From Variovorax paradoxus (GTDB taxonomy: Bacteria; Pseudomonadota; Gammaproteobacteria; Burkholderiales; Burkholderiaceae_C): 64,000 bases of DNA. Below, piece by piece: positions 8,547 through 17,275 of this stretch; within the stretch, counting starts at the first letter, position 1; every line of letters starts with the position of its first letter. The translations under genes were made by a program, and so were the position numbers. Below the pieces are notes generated by a model. The model was not told where the DNA came from, did no database searches, and saw only the letters and a list, made by a program, of their open reading frames with translations. The stretch is from NCBI RefSeq assembly GCF_009755665.1, contig NZ_CP046622.1, forward strand, positions 3,100,001-3,164,000. The letters run 5' to 3'.

Positions 8547-9893
8547 ATGTCCACCGTTTTCAACTTCACCTTCGTGCCCTGGTTCCGCTCGGTCGCGCCC
8601 TACATCCACACGCACCGCGGTAAGACTTTCGTGGTCGCCCTGGCGGGTGAGGCGATTGCGGCGGGCAAGCTGCAAAACATTGCGCAAGACCTGGCGCTGA
8701 TCCAGAGCATGGGCGTCAAGATCGTGCTGGTGCACGGCTTTCGCCCGCAGGTCAACGAGCAGCTCGCCGCCAAGGGGCACGAGGCGCGCTATTCGCACGG
8801 CATCCGCATTACCGACGAGGTGGCGCTCGATTCCGCCCAGGAAGCCGCCGGCCAGCTGCGCTACGAGATCGAAGCCGCCTTCAGCCAGGGCCTGCCGAAC
8901 ACGCCCATGGCCGGCTCTACAGTGCGCGTGATCTCGGGCAACTTCATTACCGCCCGGCCCATCGGCGTGGTCGACGGCGTGGACTTCAAGCATTCGGGCC
9001 TGGTGCGCAAGGTCGATGCGGTCGGCATCCGCCGCACGCTCGATTTCGGCGCCATGGTGCTGATGTCGCCTTTCGGCTTCTCGCCCACGGGCGAGGCCTT
9101 CAACCTGACGATGGAAGAGGTTGCCACCAGCGTGGCCATTTCGATCCAGGCGGACAAGCTGATCTTCCTGACCGAAATCCCGGGCATCCGCATCGACAGC
9201 GAACTGCCCGAAAGCGAAGACAACCCCATCGACACCGAGCTGCCGCTCGCCGCGGCCGAGAAGCTGCTGGCGTCGCTGCCGCCGCCGCAAAAACCCACCG
9301 ACACCGCGTTTTACCTGCAGCACTGCGTCAAGGCCTGCAAGGCCGGCGTGGAGCGCAACCACATCCTGCCCTTTGCGCTCGACGGTTCGCTGCTGCTCGA
9401 GGTGTATGTGCACGACGGCGTCGGCACCATGGTCATCGACGAGAAGCTCGAAAGCCTGCGCGAAGCCACGGTGGATGACATCGGCGGCATCCTGCAGCTG
9501 ATCGAACCCTTCGAGCGCGACGGCACCCTGGTTAAGCGCGACCGCACCGAAATCGAGCGCGACGTGGGCCACTACACCGTCATCGAACACGACGGCGTGA
9601 TCTTCGGCTGCGCGGCGCTCTACCCCTATCCCGAGGCACGCACGGCCGAGATGGCGGCGCTGACTGTATCGCCCCAGTCGCAATCGCAAGGCGATGGCGA
9701 GCGCATCCTCAAGCGCATCGAGCACCGCGCCAAGGCCATGGGCCTGGAAAGCATCTTCGTGCTCACCACGCGCACCATGCACTGGTTTCTGAAGCGCGGC
9801 TTCCAGCAGGTCAACCCCGATTGGCTGCCCGAAGCCCGAAAGCGCAAGTACAACTGGGATCGCAAGAGCCAGGTGCTGGTCAAAAAAATCTGA
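8547..9893 (+). CDS. argA: Amino-acid N-acetyltransferase (N-acetylglutamate synthase) ArgA
   Basis: A 448-residue bifunctional-architecture ArgA. An N-terminal amino-acid-kinase-like domain (about 20-300; motifs VLVHGFRPQVN and RVISGNFITARP) binds arginine for feedback inhibition. A C-terminal GNAT domain (about 305-448; CAALYPYPEARTAEMAALTV then GDGERILKRIEHRA) acetylates glutamate with acetyl-CoA, the first committed step of arginine synthesis. Length matches the family. The following gene is a LysE/ArgO-type exporter 23 bp downstream, probably co-transcribed. Confidence 0.95.
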   Translation: MSTVFNFTFVPWFRSVAPYIHTHRGKTFVVALAGEAIAAGKLQNIAQDLALIQSMGVKIVLVHGFRPQVNEQLAAKGHEARYSHGIRITDEVALDSAQEAAGQLRYEIEAAFSQGLPNTPMAGSTVRVISGNFITARPIGVVDGVDFKHSGLVRKVDAVGIRRTLDFGAMVLMSPFGFSPTGEAFNLTMEEVATSVAISIQADKLIFLTEIPGIRIDSELPESEDNPIDTELPLAAAEKLLASLPPPQKPTDTAFYLQHCVKACKAGVERNHILPFALDGSLLLEVYVHDGVGTMVIDEKLESLREATVDDIGGILQLIEPFERDGTLVKRDRTEIERDVGHYTVIEHDGVIFGCAALYPYPEARTAEMAALTVSPQSQSQGDGERILKRIEHRAKAMGLESIFVLTTRTMHWFLKRGFQQVNPDWLPEARKRKYNWDRKSQVLVKKI

Positions 9894-9916
9894 ACCCATA
9901 AAGGAAGCCCGCCGCC

Positions 9917-10564
9917 ATGACGCTTGCCACCGCCCTGCTGTTCTCCATCGTGGCGCTGGCCGCCATTGCCACCCCCGGCCCGACCGTGCTGCTGGCGTTG
10001 AGCAATGGCTCCAGGCGCGGCGTGCGCGGCGCGCTGCCGGGCATCCTGGGCGCCGTGCTGTCCGACTTCGTCCTGGTCGGCGCCGTGGCGCTCGGCCTGG
10101 GCGCGCTGCTCGCAGCCTCGGAGTTCTGGTTCTCCATGCTCAAGTGGGTGGGCGCCGTGTATCTTGCATGGCTGGGCATTCGCATGCTGCGCTCCAAAGG
10201 TGGCAGCTTCGATGCGCCTCGCGCCAATGCGGCCGAACCTTCGCAAGGCATCCCCAAAGAAGGCCGCAAGGTCTTCCTCAAGTCGTTCCTGGTGGCGGTC
10301 ACCAACCCGAAGGGCTACCTGTTCTGCTCGGCGCTGATGCCGCAGTTCATTGACCCGTCGGCCGCACAGGGCATGCAGTACGCCATCATCTCGGTGCTGT
10401 TCGCTTCGCTAGACGCAGCCGTCATGCTGGTCTACGCATTCGTCGGCGCACGGGCCATGCGACTGCTCACGGCCGCGGCCGCCCGCTGGATCGACCGCAC
10501 CTGCGGCGCGATGCTGCTGGCGCTGGCCGGCTCGCTGGCGTTCTACCGGCGCAGCGGCACCTGA
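9917..10564 (+). CDS. LysE-family amino-acid exporter
   Basis: A 215-residue inner-membrane protein with the LysE/RhtB pattern: TPGPTVLLALSNG in the first helix, a second helix pair rich in Gly/Leu, then VAVTNPKGYLF, the conserved NPK block of the family. About six membrane segments are predicted. A good AAGGAAG ribosome site precedes the ATG. Its position directly behind argA suggests arginine or a related basic amino acid as substrate, but RhtB-like members also export threonine or homoserine, so this is inference. It converges with the lipase effector gene, leaving only 17 bp between stops. Confidence 0.85.
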   Translation: MTLATALLFSIVALAAIATPGPTVLLALSNGSRRGVRGALPGILGAVLSDFVLVGAVALGLGALLAASEFWFSMLKWVGAVYLAWLGIRMLRSKGGSFDAPRANAAEPSQGIPKEGRKVFLKSFLVAVTNPKGYLFCSALMPQFIDPSAAQGMQYAIISVLFASLDAAVMLVYAFVGARAMRLLTAAAARWIDRTCGAMLLALAGSLAFYRRSGT

Positions 10565-10581
10565 GCAGGCGGCGACCATCC

Positions 10582-12210
10582 TCAAGACAGAACCGGGGCA
10601 GCCTGCGTCTGGACAGGCTGATTCGCCTGCTGCAAGCGCTGGTTCTGTTGCTGATTTTTCGCATCGGCGAAGGCTTGCGAACTCTGCGCCAAGGGCGTGT
10701 TCAGCGCCACCATCGTGTTCACATCGACCACCTTGGAATGCGCCGAGCCAAGCTTACCTTGCACCGCAATGAGCTTGCTGCCGTCCTCATTCAGCGCCAC
10801 CTGGTCGATCTGTCTGAAGCCGGATTGACAAGCTCCTGCAGCCAAGGCGCCAGCGGCATTGCAGGTGCGGTGATCAGAGGGAATGCCGCGCTCAGCATTG
10901 ATTTTCTCTAAGCCGACAAGCGACTGCTTGTAGAACCCGTTGCCAGGATGCCCTGGCTGGTTCAAGAGCGGGGCTGCTTCTGTCTGGCTGAGGAGCCACG
11001 GACGGGTGAACTTGCCAGCGGCACGGGAGGCGTCATCGCGGATCTTTTGGCCGCTCTCCTGCAGTGCTTGCCCTGCCCGCTGGGTACCCGTGATCAACGA
11101 TTCGCGCGTTGCATCGTAGGCTCGCTCGGCCGCGTGGCTGGCCGCCTGTGCGCCTGAAGCGACGACCTTGCCGGTCGCTTTCGCTGCGTGGACGACCGCG
11201 GTGCTTGTGGCGTCGTAGGCCCGTCCCGTGGCATCGCTGACAGTTTGTGCGCCGTATCCGACCGCCTGTGCACCCGACAACATGGCTTGCGCTGCCTTCT
11301 CTGCCGCCACCGTGCTGGCTGCATCCGCCGCCTGCACACCAAGTCGCAGGCCGCTCTCGGTCGGGATCGGCGGCAGGCTATGGTCCGCCACCGTGCGCAA
11401 GTCGATCCGCCCCTTCATCACGTCATAGCGGTATTGCGCGATGGGGCCGGCATGAGCACGCGCGCGCGCCTCGTTGGCCGTGTTCATAACCGACTCGCCC
11501 AGTGCTTCGTTGCCTGGCAGGAAATTCTTGATCGAGTGAGCTGAAACGTCCGCCGCTAACAGCGGATTGCCCGGCAACTGCGAGCCCCCGATATAGCGGC
11601 CATGACGGAGACTCTCGATGTCCTGCTGCGCGGCATAAATCCTCACCTGTCCCAAGTGCGGCCCGCCGGCGCCGACCACATCGGTGGCACGCACATGGTT
11701 GACGATATTCGGATGCTGGGCGTGCACGTCGACGCCATAGCGTTTCAAGTGGGTCAAGTCCTTTGGGCCGTAGGCGTTGAAGGTTTCGGCATACACGCTG
11801 TACTTGGCCGCCGTGATCTCGGCCAGAGTGCCACCCAGAGAGTGGCCGGTGATGGAGACAGCAATGGACTTGGCAAAGTTGGGCTGCGTTTCCCGCGCTC
11901 TTGCCATGGCCCTTTCCGTAAATGCCACGGCACCGTCGAGCTGGCTGTTGCGTCCATTGAAGACCATGCCTGCGTCGGCCTTGACGTCCTTGGCGTCCGG
12001 TTCAGTGCCCCGGTGGGCAATGACTACTTCGCCGGTGTCCATGCGCTGGTAGGCCGTGCCCTGATAACCCGTTTTGGGGTCATTGGCAACGTCGAGAATC
12101 TTGTAATCGATGCCTCCGATGAGGACCGTCTTGTTGGAATTTTTCTCTTGGGAGCGATCGTTGTACGAATCGTTGGACAGGCGTGCGTATTCGTTGGCGT
12201 CGATGCTCAT
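10582..12210 (-). CDS. Putative T4SS-secreted antibacterial lipase effector with XVIPCD-like C-terminus
   Basis: A 542-residue protein in three parts. Residues 1-240 resemble a class 3 lipase: VIAHRGTE (63-70), nucleophile elbow GHSLGG (Ser124), and Asp177 and His225 placed to complete a triad. Residues 290-400 are Ala-rich amphipathic repeats (GAQA, AYDAT). Residues about 415-520 match the Xanthomonas VirD4-interacting-protein conserved domain: HPGNGFYKQ, GFRQIDQV (family GLxRIDHV) and IAVQGKLGSA (family FAVQGxxDPA), followed by a Gln-rich tail as in known X-T4SS effectors. There is no signal peptide, as expected for a T4SS substrate. It overlaps the upstream lipoprotein gene by ATGA, typical of immunity-effector coupling. 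Local base composition is clearly lower in GC than neighbours. Confidence 0.8.
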   Translation of the reverse strand: MSIDANEYARLSNDSYNDRSQEKNSNKTVLIGGIDYKILDVANDPKTGYQGTAYQRMDTGEVVIAHRGTEPDAKDVKADAGMVFNGRNSQLDGAVAFTERAMARARETQPNFAKSIAVSITGHSLGGTLAEITAAKYSVYAETFNAYGPKDLTHLKRYGVDVHAQHPNIVNHVRATDVVGAGGPHLGQVRIYAAQQDIESLRHGRYIGGSQLPGNPLLAADVSAHSIKNFLPGNEALGESVMNTANEARARAHAGPIAQYRYDVMKGRIDLRTVADHSLPPIPTESGLRLGVQAADAASTVAAEKAAQAMLSGAQAVGYGAQTVSDATGRAYDATSTAVVHAAKATGKVVASGAQAASHAAERAYDATRESLITGTQRAGQALQESGQKIRDDASRAAGKFTRPWLLSQTEAAPLLNQPGHPGNGFYKQSLVGLEKINAERGIPSDHRTCNAAGALAAGACQSGFRQIDQVALNEDGSKLIAVQGKLGSAHSKVVDVNTMVALNTPLAQSSQAFADAKNQQQNQRLQQANQPVQTQAAPVLS

Positions 12211-12845
12211 TGGAAGTCCTCCTTGGCACTCAGGGTGGTGGAGAAGAAGTTTTCAGGTTGTTGGGCAATCCATTCGGAATGCGCCACTCCACCAACATGC
12301 AAACCGGGTGTCGTGCGCAACTCGTCCGGAACAGGGGCTTGGGACGCTTCGATTTTTTCCCCGTAGATCTTCTTGGCGAAGAATTCAGTCTTTGACTGCT
12401 GTGTCGCGATCTGGTCGCCCGAAATAAACGGATTGAAGGTCACGTCGCCTGCCTTCATCACGCCCGAGAAGCCGACCATCTTCCAGCGACACACTCCCAA
12501 TCCGTAATAGTCGCCGTCCTGCACCCAATCCAGATAGACCGTACCCTTGTAAGTTTGACTGTCGCCGACGCGCCTTAGCTCGATGTCGGGGTCACTGGAC
12601 AGACGCTGGTGGTGTCCGCTGATGGCATCTGCTGGCACGCACTCCTGTTCGTTCTGCACCTCGTACTGCATGAACCCCGTAACCGATTCAAATGGCCCCG
12701 GAGCATCATGAATGATTAGCGTCAATTCATAACGCATCTTGGGTTGCGGATTGAGCTTGATATCGGGTTGTTTCATGGACTGTCCGCAAGCGGGGAGCGT
12801 GAGGGTGAAAAGAATAAGGAGCGTAGTGGCAACGAGGCGTTTCAT
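12207..12845 (-). CDS. Lipoprotein, probable immunity protein for the lipase effector
   Basis: A 212-residue protein with a clear lipoprotein signal: basic start MKRLV, hydrophobic core and lipobox LPAC with Cys20. The residues after the Cys (Gly-Gln) lack the inner-membrane retention Asp, so outer-membrane anchoring facing the periplasm is expected. I recognise no named domain in the mature part. It lies immediately upstream of the lipase effector gene with a four-base ATGA overlap. Periplasmic lipoproteins encoded next to XVIPCD lipases and lysozymes act as immunity proteins in Xanthomonas-type T4SS systems (family knowledge), so the function is inferred from context rather than from sequence. 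Confidence 0.7.
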   Translation of the reverse strand: MKRLVATTLLILFTLTLPACGQSMKQPDIKLNPQPKMRYELTLIIHDAPGPFESVTGFMQYEVQNEQECVPADAISGHHQRLSSDPDIELRRVGDSQTYKGTVYLDWVQDGDYYGLGVCRWKMVGFSGVMKAGDVTFNPFISGDQIATQQSKTEFFAKKIYGEKIEASQAPVPDELRTTPGLHVGGVAHSEWIAQQPENFFSTTLSAKEDFQ

Positions 12846-12851
12846 GGCCGT

Positions 12852-13352
12852 TTACCGAATTCGCGCTGGCAGGCTGCAGGCGGAGTAGTAAACGTGGCAG
12901 TTGGTACGTCCAGCACTGCGACATGTCTTCATGCCCATCTCAACGGCTTCGTCCGCTGTGGGGGCATTCGGTACGTTGTACCCACCGTCGCCGACAACAA
13001 CCACCGCGCACTGGTTGTCATATGCAATGTCAATCTTGCAATTCACTCCACCCTTCGATTGGCAATCCTGCATGGCCACTCGTGACGCTTCTCGCTTGCT
13101 TTGCTTGTCGGTGGCTACGCCCAAGGCGCCTTGAGGCCCGTCCGTCGCAATTGCTCCCCACCGGCGCTCCCACCGCTCTGCCGGCGGCTTCGGCGCCTGT
13201 TGAGCACCCGGAAGAGGTGCGCAACCCATTGTTCCCTGCCCGCCAATAGGGTAGTAGCCCAAAGGACAGCTCCCTCCTTCTGGGTGCACCACGCCAGTTC
13301 CCAAGAGTGCCAAGCCAATCACCAGCAAACTACGCAAGAGATGTGTTGACAT
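12852..13352 (-). CDS. DUF4189-domain secreted protein
   Basis: A 166-residue protein with an N-terminal signal-like hydrophobic segment (residues 5-22), then a Cys/Gly/Pro-rich linker (Cys29, Cys44). A DUF4189 module follows, starting at WGAIATDG, with the family pattern GVATDKQSKREASRVAM followed by Cys pairs. The DUF4189 role is unknown; the domain is frequent around Xanthomonadales-type T4SS effector loci (general knowledge). The ATG lies 2 bp after the virB6 stop and the stop 6 bp before the lipoprotein start, so it belongs to the same operon. Paired cysteines suggest periplasmic disulfides. Confidence 0.75.
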   Translation of the reverse strand: MSTHLLRSLLVIGLALLGTGVVHPEGGSCPLGYYPIGGQGTMGCAPLPGAQQAPKPPAERWERRWGAIATDGPQGALGVATDKQSKREASRVAMQDCQSKGGVNCKIDIAYDNQCAVVVVGDGGYNVPNAPTADEAVEMGMKTCRSAGRTNCHVYYSACSLPARIR

Positions 13353-13354
13353 GG

Positions 13355-14427
13355 TTAGCTTCTCTTCACTGCGTCGATCGGAGGGGGAGGAGGAACGCCT
13401 GCAGTACGGGCGCCGCCGAGTGGACCACGGCCTATTTCATCAGGAGGAGCAGTTTTCGTGGTCTGGGCCGTTTGCTGCTGATAGGTCCCCGGCGCCTGCC
13501 CTTGCGGCCCCGGCTGGCTGGCGCTCGCCGCTCCATTCACTTGTGTGAACGCATAGAAGCTCCCCAACGTCCCCCCGAAGAAACTCGCAGCCATCGCCGG
13601 CGCAGTGACCAGCAGCACCGTCATCAAGAGGCCAATACCCCCTTGCTGCATCGCCTGATTGGTCAGCCCAGCACCGCCTTGCTGGTCGAGCAAAGCCATG
13701 ATCGCATTGCCGGCCCATAGCGCCGCGGCCACCCGCAGTGTCAGATCCAATACGAGCGAAACCATGAAACTGAGCACCGCCAACGAGAACAAGGTTCCTA
13801 GTCCGTAGTTCAGCCAGCGCCAGAACATCGACTCGGTGACCTTGAAGATCAGGCAGATGATAAAAATCGGCCCCAGTCCGATGAAGAGCGCTAGCGCCAC
13901 CTTGTAGGTCAGCAGCAAAGCCGCCGCCGTAATCGGTGGGCCGGCCACGCCCAGCATGGCGATCAGGGAGGCGCGGCCCGCAGCCGCCACGTTGTCGGCG
14001 CTAATGCTGGCGTTGAGCCCCTGTGCTCCCTCGATGGCGCCCATCGCCACCGCCGTATAGGCCAGGTTCTTGTCGATCACCTTCGCCGGCGAGTCATCGC
14101 TCCCCGTGACCAGGCCATTGATGCCCGAGGCCAGGGTGTTGGTGAAGAATGTCTGGATGCTGGAGCCCCCCAAAGCCATCGTGGAGGCGGCGATCAGGAT
14201 GAGGGTCGTGCGGCTCGCATTGACCACCAAGCCCATCATCGGCTCGCGCGATTGGCCCGTCAGGATGCGAAAGCCCTGCACCATGATCCAGGCTGTGAAC
14301 AGCACCAAAGCAACGGCGGCAACCGCGGACATGGCGCTGTGCATGAAGTGGTTGCTGAAGTCATCGATCTTCTTGGTGACCCAAGCGTAGATCAACACAA
14401 AAAGGCCAAGCTCATGTCCATGGTCAT
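13355..14427 (-). CDS. virB6: VirB6/TrbL-like type IV secretion inner-membrane channel subunit (5' frame interrupted)
   Basis: About 357 residues with several strong hydrophobic helices, the VirB6 central region (AWIMVQGFRILTGQ) and a Pro/Gln-rich C-terminal tail. VirB6 forms part of the inner-membrane channel of T4SS. The best start is ATG 14427: it has an AGGGA ribosome site 9 bases upstream and would give MTMDMSLAFF before VLIYAWVTKKIDD. That start is out of frame by one base at the 5-base A run at 14399-14403 (T run on the coding strand); one extra T would restore the frame. The uninterrupted frame either begins at GTG 14398 without a ribosome site or runs back to 14533 inside the upstream RDD gene. 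This may be a sequencing error, a real frameshift or slippage. No other virB gene is nearby. Confidence 0.72.
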
Positions 14428-14486
14428 AGTTCTTATTCCCTGTAAATCGGCTGCAACCGCGCTGTGTCGCGAAATGTGTGTTCGGG

Positions 14487-15002
14487 TCAGGCAGGACGTC
14501 GGATCTCGAGCACGACGGTGTCCGCGATTTCATCGTGCAGACACCGGCGCGATGCGCCGAAGATGAAGACAGGGTCGACGAGGCAATTGATCAGCAAAGA
14601 CCACACAGGAACAAGCGACGCCATCAGGCTAAGGCCGTAGCGTGCAAGTATCCGAATGCCCGACACATGCGAACCATCGGGTCGGGCGATGCGCATGTTG
14701 AGCAACCACTTGCCAATGGTCTGATTCCGGGTGAAAAGCAGATATCCCTGCATGCCCCAGAAGATGACGAAGCCCAGATACGCGTGATCAAAATGGGGTT
14801 GCCAAGGGCTGGCTCCAGAGTCCAGATCCCAGTTACCCCACAACGTGGACTTTGTCAGTAGCCCAAACGTGGAGAACACCAACGCTTGGTCGATCACTAC
14901 GCCAGCAAAACGCCTGCCGCGACTGGCGGGCCGGCTCACTTGCCAGTTGTCAATGCGAGCTTCTTGTCGCGCGTAGCGCGATCTCGGGGGCTTGTTGCCC
15001 AT
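14487..15002 (-). CDS. RDD family membrane protein
   Basis: A 171-residue protein with three hydrophobic segments and the RDD hallmarks: an Arg near the first helix (RRFAGVVIDQAL), NQTIGKWLLNMRI before the third helix, and a polar C-terminal HDEIADTVVL. RDD proteins are inner-membrane proteins of mostly unknown, sometimes transport-related function. I start at ATG 15002 because GGAAGGAAG lies directly upstream; ATG 15032 is in frame but has a poorer site. It is the first gene of the effector operon, 59 bp before the virB6 start. Confidence 0.75.
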   Translation of the reverse strand: MGNKPPRSRYARQEARIDNWQVSRPASRGRRFAGVVIDQALVFSTFGLLTKSTLWGNWDLDSGASPWQPHFDHAYLGFVIFWGMQGYLLFTRNQTIGKWLLNMRIARPDGSHVSGIRILARYGLSLMASLVPVWSLLINCLVDPVFIFGASRRCLHDEIADTVVLEIRRPA

Positions 15003-15119
15003 GTTCTTCCTTCCCTGAGGCCCCATGGCCATACCTGATCATATGAACAGGTGAATGGGACTGGCGATCACGAGCACGCATCAAATCGATAGAAGCCGGA
15101 CTTTCTTCATAATCGGGCC

Positions 15120-16340
15120 ATGAATCCCCTGCTTTCCAAGCTCCAGCCCTACCCCTTCGAGCGGCTGAGGCTCCTTTTCGAGGGCGTCAAGCCCAATGCC
15201 GATTACGCGCCCGTCAGCCTGGGCATCGGCGAGCCCAAGCACGCCACGCCCGAATTCATCAAGGACGCGCTGGCTGCCAGCATGTCGACCCTGGCGGCTT
15301 ACCCCGCAACCGCCGGCAACCTGAAGCTTCGCACCGCCTTTACCGACTGGCTGCAGCGCCGCTACGGCCTGCAACTCGACCCGGCCGCGCAGGTGCTGCC
15401 GGTCAACGGCTCGCGCGAGGCGCTGTTCTCGCTGGCGCAAACGGTGATCGATGCCAGCACATCCCGCGCGCCGGTGGTGGTTTCGCCCAATCCGTTCTAT
15501 CAAATCTACGAAGGCGCGGCGCTTCTCGCCGGCGCCGAGCCGTATTACGTTCCGAGCGTGGCGTCGCGCAATTTCGCGGTCGATTGGGACAGCGTTCCCG
15601 AGGCGATCTGGGAGCGCACCCAGTTGGTGTTCGTCTGCTCGCCCGGCAACCCGACCGGCGCCGTGATGCCGTTGGACGAATGGAAGAAGCTTTTCGCGCT
15701 GTCCGACCGCTTCGGTTTCGTGATTGCGGCGGACGAGTGCTACAGCGAAATCTACTTTCGAGACGAGCCCCCGCTCAGCGGCCTTGAAGCCGCCGCCAAG
15801 CTCGGCCGCAGCGACTTCAAGAACCTGATTGCGCTCACCTCGCTGTCCAAGCGCAGCAACGTGCCGGGCCTGCGCAGCGGCTTTGTGGCGGGCGATGCGG
15901 CCATCATCAAGAGCTTTCTGCTCTATCGCACCTACCACGGCAGCGCGATGAGCGGCACCGTGGCCGCCGCCAGCATCGCGGCCTGGAGCGATGAAGCCCA
16001 CGTGGTCGAAAACCGCGCCAAGTACCGCGCCAAGTTTGCCGCCGTCACGCCCCTGCTCGAACCGGTGCTCGATGTGCGCTTGCCCGACGCCAGCTTCTAC
16101 CTGTGGGCGGGGGTGCCCGAAGTGTGGGCTGGCGACGACGAATCCTTCGCCCGCGCGCTCTACGCTCAATACAATGTTACGGTTTTGCCGGGGAGCTATC
16201 TGGCACGCGACACGGCGCACAGCCCCAACCCCGGCCGCGGCCGCATCCGCATGGCTCTGGTGGCCGAAACCGCCGAATGCGTGGAAGCCGCCGAACGCAT
16301 CGTCCGCTTCGTCCAGTCCGGTGCGCAAGGCCAGCGCTGA
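15120..16340 (+). CDS. dapC: Succinyldiaminopimelate transaminase DapC
   Basis: A 406-residue fold-type I PLP aminotransferase. Motifs include [10 protein letters not shown] (35-44), SPGNPTG (174-180), DECYSE (205-210) and the PLP lysine Lys244 in [10 protein letters not shown]. The HATPEF and [12 protein letters not shown] blocks are specific to the betaproteobacterial DapC group, which makes N-succinyl-LL-2,6-diaminopimelate from the keto precursor. It heads a cluster with dapD and dapE, so the pathway (succinylase branch of lysine and peptidoglycan precursor synthesis) is clear. Confidence 0.95.
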   Translation: MNPLLSKLQPYPFERLRLLFEGVKPNADYAPVSLGIGEPKHATPEFIKDALAASMSTLAAYPATAGNLKLRTAFTDWLQRRYGLQLDPAAQVLPVNGSREALFSLAQTVIDASTSRAPVVVSPNPFYQIYEGAALLAGAEPYYVPSVASRNFAVDWDSVPEAIWERTQLVFVCSPGNPTGAVMPLDEWKKLFALSDRFGFVIAADECYSEIYFRDEPPLSGLEAAAKLGRSDFKNLIALTSLSKRSNVPGLRSGFVAGDAAIIKSFLLYRTYHGSAMSGTVAAASIAAWSDEAHVVENRAKYRAKFAAVTPLLEPVLDVRLPDASFYLWAGVPEVWAGDDESFARALYAQYNVTVLPGSYLARDTAHSPNPGRGRIRMALVAETAECVEAAERIVRFVQSGAQGQR

Positions 16341-16383
16341 ACCGCTGCTTTCCCGGCTTCCATTTTTTATCCGAGACCCTCTC

Positions 16384-17217
16384 ATGACCCAGCAACTGCA
16401 ACAAATCATCGACGCCGCGTGGGAAGACCGCGCCAATGTCTCGCCCACCGCCGCCACCGCCGAAGTGCGCGACGCCGTCGAGCACGTGATCTCCGAACTC
16501 AACAACGGCAAGCTGCGCGTTGCCACGCGTGAAGGCGTGGGCAAGTGGACGGTGCACCAGTGGATCAAGAAAGCCGTGCTGCTGTCGTTCCGCCTGAAGG
16601 ACAACGAGCAGATGCAGGCCGGCTCGCTCGGCTTTTATGACAAGGTGCCGACCAAGTTCTCGCACCTGTCGGCCGGCGAGCTGAAGGAATCGGGCGTTCG
16701 CATCGTGCCGCCGGCCGTCGCACGCCGCGGCAGCTACATCGCCAAGGGCGCGATCCTGATGCCCTCCTACGTGAACATTGGCGCCTACGTGGGCGAAGGC
16801 ACCATGGTCGACACCTGGGCCACCGTGGGCTCGTGCGCGCAGATCGGTGTCAACGTGCACCTGTCGGGCGGCGTGGGCATCGGCGGCGTGCTCGAGCCGC
16901 TGCAGGCCGGCCCGACCATCATCGAAGACAACTGCTTCATCGGCGCCCGCTCCGAAGTGGTCGAAGGCGTTGTCATCGAAGAAAACTCGGTGCTCGGCAT
17001 GGGTGTGTACATCGGCCAGAGCACGCCCATCTTCAACCGCGACACCGGAGAAACCTTCTTCGGCCGCGTGCCGTCCGGCAGCGTGGTCATCAGCGGCAAC
17101 CTGCCCAAGAAGACCAAGTCGGGCCAGGACTACAGCACCTACGCGGCCATCATCGTCAAGACGGTCGATGCGCAAACGCGCTCCAAGACCAGCCTGAACG
17201 ACCTGCTGCGCGACTGA
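16384..17217 (+). CDS. dapD: 2,3,4,5-tetrahydropyridine-2,6-dicarboxylate N-succinyltransferase DapD
   Basis: A 277-residue acyltransferase with a C-terminal left-handed beta-helix built of hexapeptide repeats (about residues 115-215; [34 protein letters not shown]). It uses succinyl-CoA to succinylate tetrahydrodipicolinate as a trimer in the cytoplasm. Length and motif order match E. coli DapD. It sits 43 bp behind dapC. Confidence 0.97.
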   Translation: MTQQLQQIIDAAWEDRANVSPTAATAEVRDAVEHVISELNNGKLRVATREGVGKWTVHQWIKKAVLLSFRLKDNEQMQAGSLGFYDKVPTKFSHLSAGELKESGVRIVPPAVARRGSYIAKGAILMPSYVNIGAYVGEGTMVDTWATVGSCAQIGVNVHLSGGVGIGGVLEPLQAGPTIIEDNCFIGARSEVVEGVVIEENSVLGMGVYIGQSTPIFNRDTGETFFGRVPSGSVVISGNLPKKTKSGQDYSTYAAIIVKTVDAQTRSKTSLNDLLRD

Positions 17218-17275
17218 TCGACAGGCTCCCGCCTTTGTCCCGTTAGAAAACAACAGCACCCGAGGAGAGAGACCG

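Noticed and set aside
6641..8569. Open frame of 642 codons antisense to the AAA+/M41 gene
   Set aside because: GC-driven shadow; rich in Arg/His/Gln with no domain, and the sense frame is clearly coding.
13355..14533. virB6 read as starting at 14533
   Set aside because: This start lies inside the RDD gene, and the added residues have no VirB6 character or ribosome site.
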